Origin: UM-FILTER-36-13 sp964394835
GTDB lineage: Bacteria; Patescibacteriota; Patescibacteriia; UBA1558; GWA2-36-10
Assembly: GCA_964394835.1 (NCBI GenBank)
Contig: CAYMZA010000024.1
Span: 1 to 8,311 of the forward strand
Length of the DNA: 8,311 bases
Reading direction: 5' to 3'
Part shown: in pieces, positions 1-6,923 of the stretch
Position numbering within the stretch: position 1 is the first letter of the stretch
How the letters are laid out: each line of letters opens with the position of its first letter
The notes under the pieces: model-generated
Databases searched by the model: none
Told to the model about the DNA's origin: nothing
Seen by the model: the letters and a program-made list of their open reading frames with translations, nothing else
Made by a program: the position numbers and the translations under genes

Positions 1-47
1 TATCATATATTTTTTATTTCTTTTATTATACCATAAATAAAGGAAAT

Positions 48-72
48 AAAAAAACAATCTAAAGTTAGATTG
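48..72 (-). terminator. Rho-independent terminator of the grpB-kor-pilin operon
   Basis: Read on the minus strand, an inverted repeat with arms CAATCTAA and TTAGATTG (plus-strand 55-62 and 65-72; the innermost pairs must open to form a loop) is followed at once by seven T residues (48-54). It begins 14 nt after the pilin stop codon at 87. Stem plus U-tract directly after the last gene is the standard intrinsic terminator layout. Positions 1-47 beyond it are A/T-rich and show no gene. Confidence 0.85.
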
Positions 73-86
73 AATTTTAAAATAAA

Positions 87-860
87 CTATTGGCAAGGAC
101 ATATAACCCTATACCCAACAGTATCTCCTACACCACAAACAACAGCAGGATCATTATCATCATAAAGACAAAAAACACCCGTAATACCAGGTGAATATGG
201 GCCTTCAGAATAATTAAAACAATAGCTACAACTACCAAATACTTTATTTAAATCACAATTACTATCTGCGATATAACCTACATTAGAAACACAAGATAAG
301 CTATTATCACTACAGACCTGATCACAAGTCTTTCCCGTGGCACTAGCATAATACCAACAATTGCCCCCAGCATACGCATCACAACTGACTTTTAATGTAG
401 TATTATATGTAATTTCTGTGTCTTCATAATTACAAGAACCTATAATTAAATAATCGGAAGTATCTTTTGTAATATAATAGCCAGTATTCTCATCATTACT
501 TTTTTCAGGATCTACAGGCAAGGAAGGTAAATATTCATTAAAAAAATCTTCATCACCTATCACCAAACAAGTTTCTGTATCACCATCACAAGGCAAAGAA
601 CTGCCATTTGAAGAACATAATACTTTTTTACTAGTAGTAACTTCTCCTATTATTGGCAAAGTACCTTTATGACTATTACTGTAATCTACAAAAGCATTAG
701 ACAACATTAAAATATCTTGAGTTCTTCTCTTATCTCTAGAATCTTTAACAATTGCGGCAGGATCTATCCATAAATAAACTACTGTTGAAAGTATGATAAA
801 AACAGTTACTGTTACAACTAACATTATTAAAGTTAAACCTTTATTATCTTTAATTAACAT
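87..860 (-). CDS. Type IV pilin-like secreted protein with a cysteine-rich C-terminal domain
   Basis: The N-terminus is a class III signal: a short basic leader MLIKDNKG, then LTLIM and an unbroken hydrophobic stretch to about residue 31, fitting prepilin peptidase cleavage after Gly8. Next comes DPAA followed by RDKRR, a segment I associate with Patescibacterial pilins. The Glu normally at position 5 of the mature pilin is Met here. The ectodomain has 16 cysteines, 11 of them in the last 90 or so residues, starting near GGNCWYY and ending CPCQ; disulfide bonding outside the cell is inferred. I chose ATG at 858-860, 1 nt after the korB stop; an in-frame TTG at 867-869 would add three residues and overlap korB. 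As the last gene of a transcript with a cytoplasmic oxidoreductase, its role is unclear: minor pilin, pseudopilin or competence-type subunit are all possible. Confidence 0.8.
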   Translation of the reverse strand: MLIKDNKGLTLIMLVVTVTVFIILSTVVYLWIDPAAIVKDSRDKRRTQDILMLSNAFVDYSNSHKGTLPIIGEVTTSKKVLCSSNGSSLPCDGDTETCLVIGDEDFFNEYLPSLPVDPEKSNDENTGYYITKDTSDYLIIGSCNYEDTEITYNTTLKVSCDAYAGGNCWYYASATGKTCDQVCSDNSLSCVSNVGYIADSNCDLNKVFGSCSYCFNYSEGPYSPGITGVFCLYDDNDPAVVCGVGDTVGYRVICPCQ

Positions 861-861
861 T

Positions 862-1719
862 TTAAGCAAATTCTTTTAGTAGATTATTTAAATTACGAGT
901 TTTTATAGCATTCTTAACTAAAGCTTTATTCTTTAACTGTGGTAAATTACTTCCGTATGTTGTTCTTGAAGATTTATAGAATAGACCATAAGGAATTTTA
1001 TCACCCCATACTAAACTTTCTTTTAAAGCTTTTTCTTTATCTTTATTATTATATTTTTTATTTTTATCTAGATTATATAATCTATCAAAATACCATTTAA
1101 ATGTATTTATCTTATTAAAAGTAACACAAGGTTGAAATACATCTACCAAAGAAAAACCTTTATGTTTTATAGCTTTTTTAAGTAATTGTTTTAAATGTTC
1201 AGCATCTCCTGAAAAACCTTTTGAAACAAATGTTCCTCCAGCAGATATAGCTAAAGACACAGGATTAGCAGCTTCTTCTATTATACCTTCTGGTGTAGAT
1301 TTTGATTTATAACCACGACTAGAAGTAGGAGCAGCTTGACCAGTTGTTAAACCATATACTTTATTATCATGAGTTATATATGTAATATCTGCATTTCCTC
1401 TTATAGAATGTATAAAATGTCCCATACCTTCTCCATATGAATCACCATCTCCTGCCATTACAATAACAGTTAAATATTTATTGGCTAATTTAGCACCTAC
1501 TGCACTGGGAACACTTCTACCATGTAGACTATGCCATGAATATGTTTTTATAAAATTAGCACCATTACCAGAACAACCAATACCATAGAGTATAAGAGTA
1601 TTTTCTGGTTTTAAGTTTAATTCTACTAAAGCTTGTCTTAAAGCCAACCAAATAGCATAGTTTCCACAACCAGGACACCATGTTGGTTTATAACTTGTTT
1701 CTAAATCTTTTGCTTTCAT
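862..1719 (-). CDS. korB: 2-oxoacid:ferredoxin oxidoreductase, beta subunit (thiamine diphosphate and 4Fe-4S binding)
   Basis: The 285-residue protein has the length and motif order of PorB/KorB-type beta subunits. WCPGCGNY at residues 14-21 gives two cysteines (C15, C18); with C49 (GIGCSG) and C198 (QPCVTFN) these fit the four ligands of the proximal [4Fe-4S] cluster. The thiamine diphosphate motif starts with GDGD at 90-93 and ends with DNKVYGLTTGQ at 118-128. Where many relatives have GGNH this one has GMGH (98-101). Together with the preceding subunit it should oxidatively decarboxylate a 2-oxoacid to acyl-CoA and reduce ferredoxin in the cytoplasm. Its ATG overlaps the korA stop as ATGA, so translation is probably coupled. 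The 2-oxoacid used (2-oxoglutarate, pyruvate or branched-chain) cannot be told from sequence alone, so the symbol is the family's usual one. Confidence 0.93.
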   Translation of the reverse strand: MKAKDLETSYKPTWCPGCGNYAIWLALRQALVELNLKPENTLILYGIGCSGNGANFIKTYSWHSLHGRSVPSAVGAKLANKYLTVIVMAGDGDSYGEGMGHFIHSIRGNADITYITHDNKVYGLTTGQAAPTSSRGYKSKSTPEGIIEEAANPVSLAISAGGTFVSKGFSGDAEHLKQLLKKAIKHKGFSLVDVFQPCVTFNKINTFKWYFDRLYNLDKNKKYNNKDKEKALKESLVWGDKIPYGLFYKSSRTTYGSNLPQLKNKALVKNAIKTRNLNNLLKEFA

Positions 1720-3437
1720 ATAAATTGTTTTAATGCTTTTATTATTTCCTCTCTAAAGAAAGGCCTACCATCATATTTTAATAATTTATTCTTAATAATA
1801 ATTCCTGTTTCTTGAGCTATTAAATCTCCCAAGTGAGAAGTACTATTATTTTCTATAAGTAAAACATTATTAGATTTACTTAAAGTATCAAGAACAAACT
1901 TATCAGGAAAAGGCCACATATATTTAATATGCATAATCTTAATTTTCTTTTGTTCTTTTTTACTTAAAAGATTATACCCATCTAAAAGAGGTCCTTTATT
2001 TGATCCCCATATAACTACAGTATTTTTAGCCTTAGGATTACCATATATCACAGGTAAGGGCATTTTCTTTTTAAATGTTTCTAGTTTTCTAGCTCTTTTG
2101 TCTACTTGATCTATCCTGTTCTTACTACTTTCTTCAGAAAAACCGTAAGCATTATGTTCGTCACTATTTGCTATATACAAACCATTCTTCATACCAGGAA
2201 CAGTTCTAGGAGAAACACCATCTTTAACTAATTTATATCTTTCGTATTTTTTTATCTTATTCAACTCTGCTTGAGTTAATAATTTACCTCTGTTTATTTT
2301 AATATTCTTTATTTTAAATTTATCAACCGTAGTATTACCTTCTGCTATATACTTATCAGATAATATAATAACTGGAACTTGATACATGTCTGCTAAATTC
2401 ATAGCTTCTGCTCCTAATTCAAAAGCTTCTTGTACATCTCCTGGTGTTAAAATAATTCTAGGAAAATCTCCTTGAGCTGCTCTTAATATAAATTGTAAAT
2501 CTCCTTGTTCTGTCCAGGTAGGTATTCCTGTGGCAGGTCCTCCTCTTTGTACATTAACTAAAACTAAAGGTGTTTCTGTTAACCCTGTTAAACCTAATGC
2601 TTCTGTCATTAAAGCAAATCCTCCACCAGATGTTCCTACCATAGCCCTAGCTCCAGCATGCGAAGCTCCCAACGCCATGTTTATAACAGCTATTTCATCT
2701 TCAGCATGTTTAACCACAGTATTTGTTTCTACTGCCACTTTTGCTAAATAATGTAATATAGATGAAGAAGGTGTCATAGGGTAAGCAACATAAAAATTTA
2801 AACCCCCTGCTAAGGCTCCCAAGGCCAAAGCCTGATTAGCTTCTAATAGTATTTTATCTTTAGCTTTAAGCTTAGGAAGATAACATATAAATTGTTTCTT
2901 ATAGTTATCTTTAATATATTGAAAACCTTTTTTTAATGCTTTTTTATTATTATTAACAACTTCATCTCCTTTACTGCTAAATGTATCTTTTATAACTTTA
3001 TTAGCTATAGTTAAATCTTGCCCCACTAAAGCTAGTGTAGCACCCAAGGTAATAACATTTCTCATTAATATATTACCCGATTCTTTAGCTATATCTGTTA
3101 ATGGTATTCCAATGGCATTAGAATTACTTAATTTAACAATATTGCTATCAAATATAATTATACCTTTAGAATTTACTTCTTCTTTATGCTTTTTAATAGC
3201 ATTTTTGTTTAATGCAATTAAAATATCAACTTCTTTAGTGATACTATTTACAGAACTAGTGTCAACCATTAATTGAAATGCATTATGACTTCCTCTAATT
3301 AAAGAAGGATATTCTGTATAGTCAAACATCTCATAACCACTTCTCATAAATATTTTACCGAGCATCATACCTGCAGATTTAATACCAAAACCTGCTTCAC
3401 CACCTATTTTCCAACTTAATTTATTTTTCTTTTTCAT
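1716..3437 (-). CDS. korA: 2-oxoacid:ferredoxin oxidoreductase, fused gamma-alpha subunit
   Basis: At 573 residues this is the fused gamma-alpha form of the enzyme. The gamma domain fills residues 1 to about 180 and starts with the glycine-rich GGEAGFGIKSAG (12-23). The alpha domain starts near 195, with YPMTPSS (219-225) corresponding to the family's YPxTPSS segment, the conserved EDE near 246-248 and GTSGGGF (268-274). A C-terminal transketolase-like domain II runs from about 470 to 560. The protein supplies the pyrimidine half of the thiamine site and the CoA-handling surface, and pairs with the beta subunit just downstream. No delta (2x[4Fe-4S]) subunit is present, so electrons should go from the beta-subunit cluster to a separate ferredoxin. 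Its start overlaps the end of the grpB-like gene by 17 nt and its TGA stop overlaps korB. No clear ribosome binding site precedes it. Confidence 0.93.
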   Translation of the reverse strand: MKKKNKLSWKIGGEAGFGIKSAGMMLGKIFMRSGYEMFDYTEYPSLIRGSHNAFQLMVDTSSVNSITKEVDILIALNKNAIKKHKEEVNSKGIIIFDSNIVKLSNSNAIGIPLTDIAKESGNILMRNVITLGATLALVGQDLTIANKVIKDTFSSKGDEVVNNNKKALKKGFQYIKDNYKKQFICYLPKLKAKDKILLEANQALALGALAGGLNFYVAYPMTPSSSILHYLAKVAVETNTVVKHAEDEIAVINMALGASHAGARAMVGTSGGGFALMTEALGLTGLTETPLVLVNVQRGGPATGIPTWTEQGDLQFILRAAQGDFPRIILTPGDVQEAFELGAEAMNLADMYQVPVIILSDKYIAEGNTTVDKFKIKNIKINRGKLLTQAELNKIKKYERYKLVKDGVSPRTVPGMKNGLYIANSDEHNAYGFSEESSKNRIDQVDKRARKLETFKKKMPLPVIYGNPKAKNTVVIWGSNKGPLLDGYNLLSKKEQKKIKIMHIKYMWPFPDKFVLDTLSKSNNVLLIENNSTSHLGDLIAQETGIIIKNKLLKYDGRPFFREEIIKALKQFI

Positions 3438-3960
3438 ATATTTTATTATACTCTTTAATTGATTTTTTTGATATATCGTCTATGAAAACATTTTTAATTT
3501 TTTGATATATTTCTTTATCACCCTTAGCTTGCCTTACAGCTTCTTTCTTTATTTCAGAATATGCTGAAGCCTTACGTTGATTCTTGAGTAAATAATCTCT
3601 AAAGGCTAATTTACTAATCCATTCTTCACCATTTAAAACTACTAAATGTAGATGTACTCTTCTAGGGTTGTTACCCTCATATATATATTCATAGAATAAC
3701 CTATCTTTATTACCTCCTTGAGGTTTATATTCATACTCATTTTCTTGTAATAATTTAGAAACTTCTTTTAAATTATTACTTTCTGCACCTAAAACAATAT
3801 CAAGTATCCCCTTACCACCAAGACCAGGAACAGAAGTACTACCACAATGTTGAATATTAACTGTTTTACCTAAAAACTTTTCTAACTTTTCCTTTTCTTC
3901 TTGAAATAGTTTTATATATATTGGATCGTATGGTAACCATACATACTTCTCTTTATTCAT
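3421..3960 (-). CDS. GrpB/UPF0157 family protein (nucleotidyltransferase fold)
   Basis: From ATG 3958-3960 the protein has 179 residues, the usual size of the family. It has the family's opening PYDPIYIKLF, then CGSTSVPGLGGKGILDI, the GS...D segment of the nucleotidyltransferase-like fold, and later RRVHLHLVV and the LAFRDYL block. Some members are linked to dephospho-CoA kinase and some to small-molecule modification, but the general function is not settled. An upstream in-frame ATG at 4006-4008 would add 16 hydrophobic residues but lies upstream of the promoter's TATAAT and inside the terminator of the previous operon, so I reject it. As first gene of the operon it overlaps korA by 17 nt. 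A CoA-related role would suit that position, but that is inference. Confidence 0.88.
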   Translation of the reverse strand: MNKEKYVWLPYDPIYIKLFQEEKEKLEKFLGKTVNIQHCGSTSVPGLGGKGILDIVLGAESNNLKEVSKLLQENEYEYKPQGGNKDRLFYEYIYEGNNPRRVHLHLVVLNGEEWISKLAFRDYLLKNQRKASAYSEIKKEAVRQAKGDKEIYQKIKNVFIDDISKKSIKEYNKIYEKEK

Positions 3961-3967
3961 GTATAGT

Positions 3968-3976
3968 ATTATATCA
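3968..3976 (-). promoter_or_regulatory. Extended -10 promoter of the grpB-korAB-pilin operon
   Basis: On the minus strand the sequence reads TGATATAAT, an extended -10 (TGn plus a perfect TATAAT). No good -35 is visible at 17-18 nt, where there is only T-rich sequence from the upstream terminator. The hexamer ends 7 nt before the ATG at 3960, so transcription would begin at or next to the start codon, predicting a leaderless or nearly leaderless mRNA. It lies just downstream of the preceding operon's terminator. Confidence 0.7.
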
Positions 3977-3984
3977 TTTTTAAG

Positions 3985-4022
3985 GATAAAATAAAATAAC
4001 CCAAACATTTAACTTGAGTTAT
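3985..4022 (-). terminator. Rho-independent terminator of the DUF5667 protein operon
   Basis: On the minus strand, arms ATAACTCAA (4014-4022) and TTGGGTTAT (3996-4004) form a 9-bp stem with one G-U pair and a 9-nt loop, followed by the T-rich run TTTATTTTATC (down to 3985). It starts 15 nt after the stop codon of the 839-residue gene and separates that operon from the grpB promoter. Confidence 0.8.
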
Positions 4023-4037
4023 TATATTATTAAATAA

Positions 4038-6557
4038 TTAATTAGCTAATACTGAGCCTACACCAAATATTCTGAAAATAGGGGTTAAGCCTTCTAATAT
4101 TTTTTGTAATGTGCTAACACCTTTTAACAATGATGTTGGTGCCCCATAATCCTCACCTGAAGGAGGACCGTACATGTCGTCATCCATCATCATATCTGGT
4201 GGGGGACCTTGCATTCCTGATGGTGGCCCATAGTCTTCACCTGAAGGAGGACCGTACATGTCGTCATCAAAAGGAGCAATATCTTGTTCATATTCACCAG
4301 GACCATGACCTGATTCCCAGCTATCTGGACCAGTTCCTGGGTCATCGCCAAATTCATAAGCAGCATCAAGACACTCAATATCTACAATACACCCCCTATT
4401 ATTCTGATTGGGATCCAAGCCCATTACAGGCTCCCCATAGCAATGTTCACATCTATAAGAACAATTATTTTCTTTATCTTTTATTTGTTTATCACTTAAA
4501 CATGGGCCTTCATAAAATGATTCACACTTTCTAGCACAATCTTCACACAAAGGATTAATCTCCCCTAAAGAGCTTGGCATACAAAAAATATTAGGACCAA
4601 CACAATCCATTATACATTGCTCTTCTTTACCAACTTGTTTTGTATTACCTGGTGCAAAAGGATCATCTGGACCAAACATATCACACTCTATTTCACACTT
4701 TCTTCTATTTTTATTCATACATGTCATAAATCCTTCAGAACAATCTTGAAAAACACATTGTTCCATACACACCTCACCCTTTCTATCATCAATTCTCATT
4801 TGAAAATCTCTTTGATGAGATTTAATTTCCTCAAAAACATCTGGTCTATCTTCAAATCTTTTTTGAAAATTCTCTAATTGTTCCGGATCATCAATACCTT
4901 CTATACTTTTAACAAAATGCTCTGTCTGTTTTTCTATGGCTCTATCAAAGATTTGTTCAAAGTTAGGTGGTATAAAATTATCATCAAATGGTGGAGGACC
5001 AAAATCTGGACCAAGATGAGGACCACGCATCATAAAATGTTCTGGATTATCCTTAAAATCTTGTTTTAAAATTTCAAATGTTTTTATATCTTCTGGATTA
5101 GTACCAATCATATCATTAAAAAAATCATCCCCTTTTTCTTTAAACTTTTCTACAAACTTAGTCTTTGTAGCATTTTCCATTTGTTTTATAAACTCCCTTT
5201 TCTTTGGATCTGCCATTACTTTAGCTTCTAACTCTTGTAATAATCTAAAAGTAGTGGGATCAGGATTATCTGCCATTTGTTTAGATAATTCTTTAAATCT
5301 TTCTACTTCTTTTTCAGCATCAGGAAAAGCTTCTTTAAAATTTGTTATAGCTCTATCCTGTTCTTCATCCATTTCTTTTTGTAAAGCTTTATCATTAAAA
5401 TTAAAACGATGTCTAATGTCTTCCATTACTCTCATTTGTTTAAAATCAACTTCACCTTGATGAAAATTATCAAACTTATCTTGAATCATTTGACGACCAA
5501 ACTCTTCATTATATTCTTGTTTTGCTCTTTCAATTCGTTTTTGAAATCTTTGAGCAATAACATCTTTAGCTTGATCTATATTTTCTTTTAAATCATCTGG
5601 TAGATCTTCTTTTTGTTTTAATTGATCAAACATCTTAAAATGTTGTAGTTCATCACCGCTAACATCGTTAATGTATCTATTAAAATCATCTATCCTTCTT
5701 TCTTTTGGTAGATTATTAATTTCAATAGTTAATCTTTCTAAAGATTTATTTTCAACAAAATCAAAGGCCTGTTTTCTATCTTCCTTAACCCCTTGTCTTA
5801 TTCTATTAACAATTTCTAAATTTCTAATTTCCTTAAAATCACTACCTTCTTGTTTAACTAAAATCTTATCTATTCTATCTGCTAACTTTGTATTATCATC
5901 TTCTACTGCACTTAAAACTTCTCCTACATAACTAGCGGTTTTTTCTTTTGTTTGTTGAATTGTAGATATTACTTCTGAAATAATGCCTTGTTTATCTTTT
6001 TTTTCTAAACTTTCCTCAATATTATTTAATATTTTTTGATGTTTAATTTGTGTATCAAGAATATAATTAAAAACTTCTGTAACATTACTATCTTTTTTCT
6101 TGTTTTGTAGGCTTTGAGTATTTTCTTTAACTTTATCCATCTTATTCTCATAATTCACAATAGTTTTACTTACAGCTTTTAATGCTTTATCGTCATCGGG
6201 TTTCTTTTCAAAAAGCATTTTAGCTTCTGCCAGCTCTTTATTAGCATTTTCTAGTCTTACCTTTTGTTTTTTAACAGCATTAAATGCAAAAACTTCCTTT
6301 ATCCCTCTACCTAATCGTTTAATACGATACAAAGGATTATCTGGTAAAACAGTACTTTCTTTCATACCTAAATCTTGTAAATTAACCTGGGAATCTTCCA
6401 TTGCTTCTTGCGAAATATTTTGTTCTGCTGACAAAGTGTCTTCTGCTACATTATCTTGTGCTAATGTAGTAATACTAAAGAAAAAGAAAAAAATAACAGA
6501 CAGTAAATAAATAATACTTCTGCTATATTTGACTAATTCTATATTTTGTTTAGTCAT
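4038..6557 (-). CDS. Secreted DUF5667-like protein with helical repeats, an 18-cysteine domain and a Pro/Gly/Asp-rich tail
   Basis: This 839-residue protein has several parts. A basic N-terminus and hydrophobic core (about 13-32), ending ITTLAQD, look like a Sec signal peptide. Residues 65-220 (TVLPDNPLYRIKRLGRG onward) match my recollection of DUF5667, a helical domain of unknown function common in Patescibacteria and some archaea. Residues 240-590 are charged and helical, with degenerate repeats. All 18 cysteines lie between 597 and 729, with five CxxxC pairs at 597/601, 621/625, 648/652, 674/678 and 699/703. A low-complexity tail (about 736-808) carries a 28-residue repeat containing DDDMYGPPSGEDYG. 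The last 30 residues are moderately hydrophobic. An extracytoplasmic, disulfide-rich surface or envelope protein is inferred; no catalytic motif is seen. It is the last gene after four micro-ORFs and is followed by a terminator. Confidence 0.85.
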   Translation of the reverse strand: MTKQNIELVKYSRSIIYLLSVIFFFFFSITTLAQDNVAEDTLSAEQNISQEAMEDSQVNLQDLGMKESTVLPDNPLYRIKRLGRGIKEVFAFNAVKKQKVRLENANKELAEAKMLFEKKPDDDKALKAVSKTIVNYENKMDKVKENTQSLQNKKKDSNVTEVFNYILDTQIKHQKILNNIEESLEKKDKQGIISEVISTIQQTKEKTASYVGEVLSAVEDDNTKLADRIDKILVKQEGSDFKEIRNLEIVNRIRQGVKEDRKQAFDFVENKSLERLTIEINNLPKERRIDDFNRYINDVSGDELQHFKMFDQLKQKEDLPDDLKENIDQAKDVIAQRFQKRIERAKQEYNEEFGRQMIQDKFDNFHQGEVDFKQMRVMEDIRHRFNFNDKALQKEMDEEQDRAITNFKEAFPDAEKEVERFKELSKQMADNPDPTTFRLLQELEAKVMADPKKREFIKQMENATKTKFVEKFKEKGDDFFNDMIGTNPEDIKTFEILKQDFKDNPEHFMMRGPHLGPDFGPPPFDDNFIPPNFEQIFDRAIEKQTEHFVKSIEGIDDPEQLENFQKRFEDRPDVFEEIKSHQRDFQMRIDDRKGEVCMEQCVFQDCSEGFMTCMNKNRRKCEIECDMFGPDDPFAPGNTKQVGKEEQCIMDCVGPNIFCMPSSLGEINPLCEDCARKCESFYEGPCLSDKQIKDKENNCSYRCEHCYGEPVMGLDPNQNNRGCIVDIECLDAAYEFGDDPGTGPDSWESGHGPGEYEQDIAPFDDDMYGPPSGEDYGPPSGMQGPPPDMMMDDDMYGPPSGEDYGAPTSLLKGVSTLQKILEGLTPIFRIFGVGSVLAN
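4144..4268 (-). repeat. Two copies of a 41-bp in-frame direct repeat in the DUF5667 gene
   Basis: Plus-strand 4144-4184 and 4228-4268 differ at only two positions and are offset by 84 bp, exactly 28 codons. They encode DDDMYGPPSGEDYG twice in the Pro/Gly/Asp-rich tail, separated by a Met/Pro-rich stretch. Near-identity at DNA level suggests a recent tandem duplication or ongoing copy-number change rather than old divergence. Confidence 0.9.
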
Positions 6558-6571
6558 AGTATTTAGTTAAA
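6555..6571 (-). repeat. Start-site motif shared by the DUF5667 gene and the first micro-ORF
   Basis: The sequence running into the ATG of the DUF5667 gene (minus strand TTTAACTAAATACTATG) is repeated before the 48-codon ORF at 7191-7209, where two extra bases sit in the middle and the rest is identical. Neither start has a Shine-Dalgarno sequence. It could be a shared translation-start element, a regulator site or a weak -10 region; the sequence does not decide. Confidence 0.45.
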
Positions 6572-6608
6572 TATTCTTGCCCCAGAGCACCTGGTTGATG
6601 CTATGGAG

Positions 6609-6632
6609 TAAAAACATATACCTTGAGTATAT
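6609..6632 (-). other. Weak hairpin with short U-run between the micro-ORFs and the DUF5667 gene
   Basis: On the minus strand, directly at the stop codon of the 56-codon ORF, arms ATATAC and GTATAT (6627-6632 and 6616-6621) enclose a 5-nt loop and are followed within 2 nt by TTTTT (6610-6614). The stem is all but one pair A-T, so it would be at best a leaky terminator that lowers expression of the downstream gene. The rest of the 74-nt gap (to 6558) has no clear promoter. Confidence 0.3.
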
Positions 6633-6802
6633 CATGGAGAATCTTTATTATTCAACTCTTCCTTTTTTTTCTCTTTGATAACCATTAGGTCATCAGGTTG
6701 TGCTTTCGCTAAATCGTGCGTCTTTTGTTTTATTAATTGCTCGTCTTCAGCAACTAATCTGTTTTTATTAAAAAATCCCAACAATTTTTTAATAACTTTC
6801 AT
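6632..6802 (-). CDS. Small charged protein of unknown function, 56 residues
   Basis: ATG 6800-6802 to TGA 6632-6634. The N-terminus MKVIKKLLGFFNK would form a basic amphipathic helix that could lie on a membrane. The rest is very charged and helix-prone, with EKKKEEL near the end. There is no signal peptide, no cysteine and no recognised domain. It is the last of four consecutive minus-strand micro-ORFs ahead of the DUF5667 gene. The coding-like amino-acid mix and the overlap-free packing argue that it is real. A longer plus-strand ORF across 6675-6884 gives an implausible Phe/Leu/Cys-rich product and is its shadow. Confidence 0.6.
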   Translation of the reverse strand: MKVIKKLLGFFNKNRLVAEDEQLIKQKTHDLAKAQPDDLMVIKEKKKEELNNKDSP

Positions 6803-6834
6803 AATTTTTATTTTAATGATCTTTTTGTTTTTGT

Positions 6835-6861
6835 ATATACTGTTAACAATACACAGTATAT
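6835..6861. repeat. Perfect 9-bp inverted repeat between micro-ORFs 3 and 4
   Basis: ATATACTGT (6835-6843) and ACAGTATAT (6853-6861) are exact inverted copies with a 9-nt spacer. The element covers the last codons and stop of the 26-codon ORF and ends 33 nt before the next ATG. There is no U-run on either strand, so it is not an intrinsic terminator. An mRNA processing or stability hairpin, or an operator, is possible. It resembles a LexA box (CTGT...ACAG), but its spacer is one base too long. Confidence 0.5.
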
Positions 6862-6923
6862 GGTGTCCAACTAAATATGATTAACATAACAGCTGGTAAG
6901 TAAATTTTTGTTTTTATTTTCAT
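6843..6923 (-). CDS. Possible 26-residue hydrophobic micro-protein
   Basis: ATG 6921-6923 overlaps the stop of the preceding ORF as TAATG, the same coupled junction as between the ferredoxin-like and desulfurase genes elsewhere in the window. The product starts MKIKTKIYLPAVMLIIFSW and ends at Cys26: three early lysines, then a hydrophobic stretch of about 12 residues, short for a full membrane span. The evidence is the coupled start and its place in an unbroken run of minus-strand ORFs. At this length chance is a serious alternative. Confidence 0.35.
   Translation of the reverse strand: MKIKTKIYLPAVMLIIFSWTPYTVYC

Noticed and set aside
1716..1719. UGA read as glycine (alternative code of some Patescibacteria)
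   Set aside because: TGA ends korA at a classic ATGA overlap and also ends the 56-codon ORF; no conserved protein here needs TGA as sense.
2530..2751. 73-codon plus-strand ORF opposite korA
   Set aside because: It lies opposite the most conserved part of the alpha domain, where G/C-rich codons suppress stops on the other strand.
3961..4008. Upstream ATG adding 16 residues to the GrpB-family protein
   Set aside because: It lies upstream of the TATAAT of the likely promoter and within the preceding terminator; family proteins begin near the internal Met.
4144..4268. CRISPR-like direct repeats
   Set aside because: Only two copies, in frame in a coding region, encoding a repeated peptide.
4130..5931. 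Several plus-strand ORFs of 60-134 codons opposite the DUF5667 gene, and a 62-codon minus-strand ORF in another frame
   Set aside because: They are shadows of a well-supported 839-codon gene; their products are low complexity and show no domain.
6567..6617. 16-codon minus-strand ORF with AAGG upstream, as a possible leader peptide of the DUF5667 gene
   Set aside because: Too short to judge; no paralogy, no coupling to the next start, no codons that suggest attenuation.
6840..6856. SOS/LexA-type box CTGT...ACAG
   Set aside because: The spacer is one base longer than the standard LexA box and the site lies inside an operon, at a stop codon, not at a promoter.
6675..6884. 69-codon plus-strand ORF in the apparent gap upstream of the DUF5667 gene
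   Set aside because: The product is rich in Phe, Ile, Leu and Cys as expected from reading AT-rich minus-strand genes backwards, and it spans two minus-strand micro-ORFs with better protein character.
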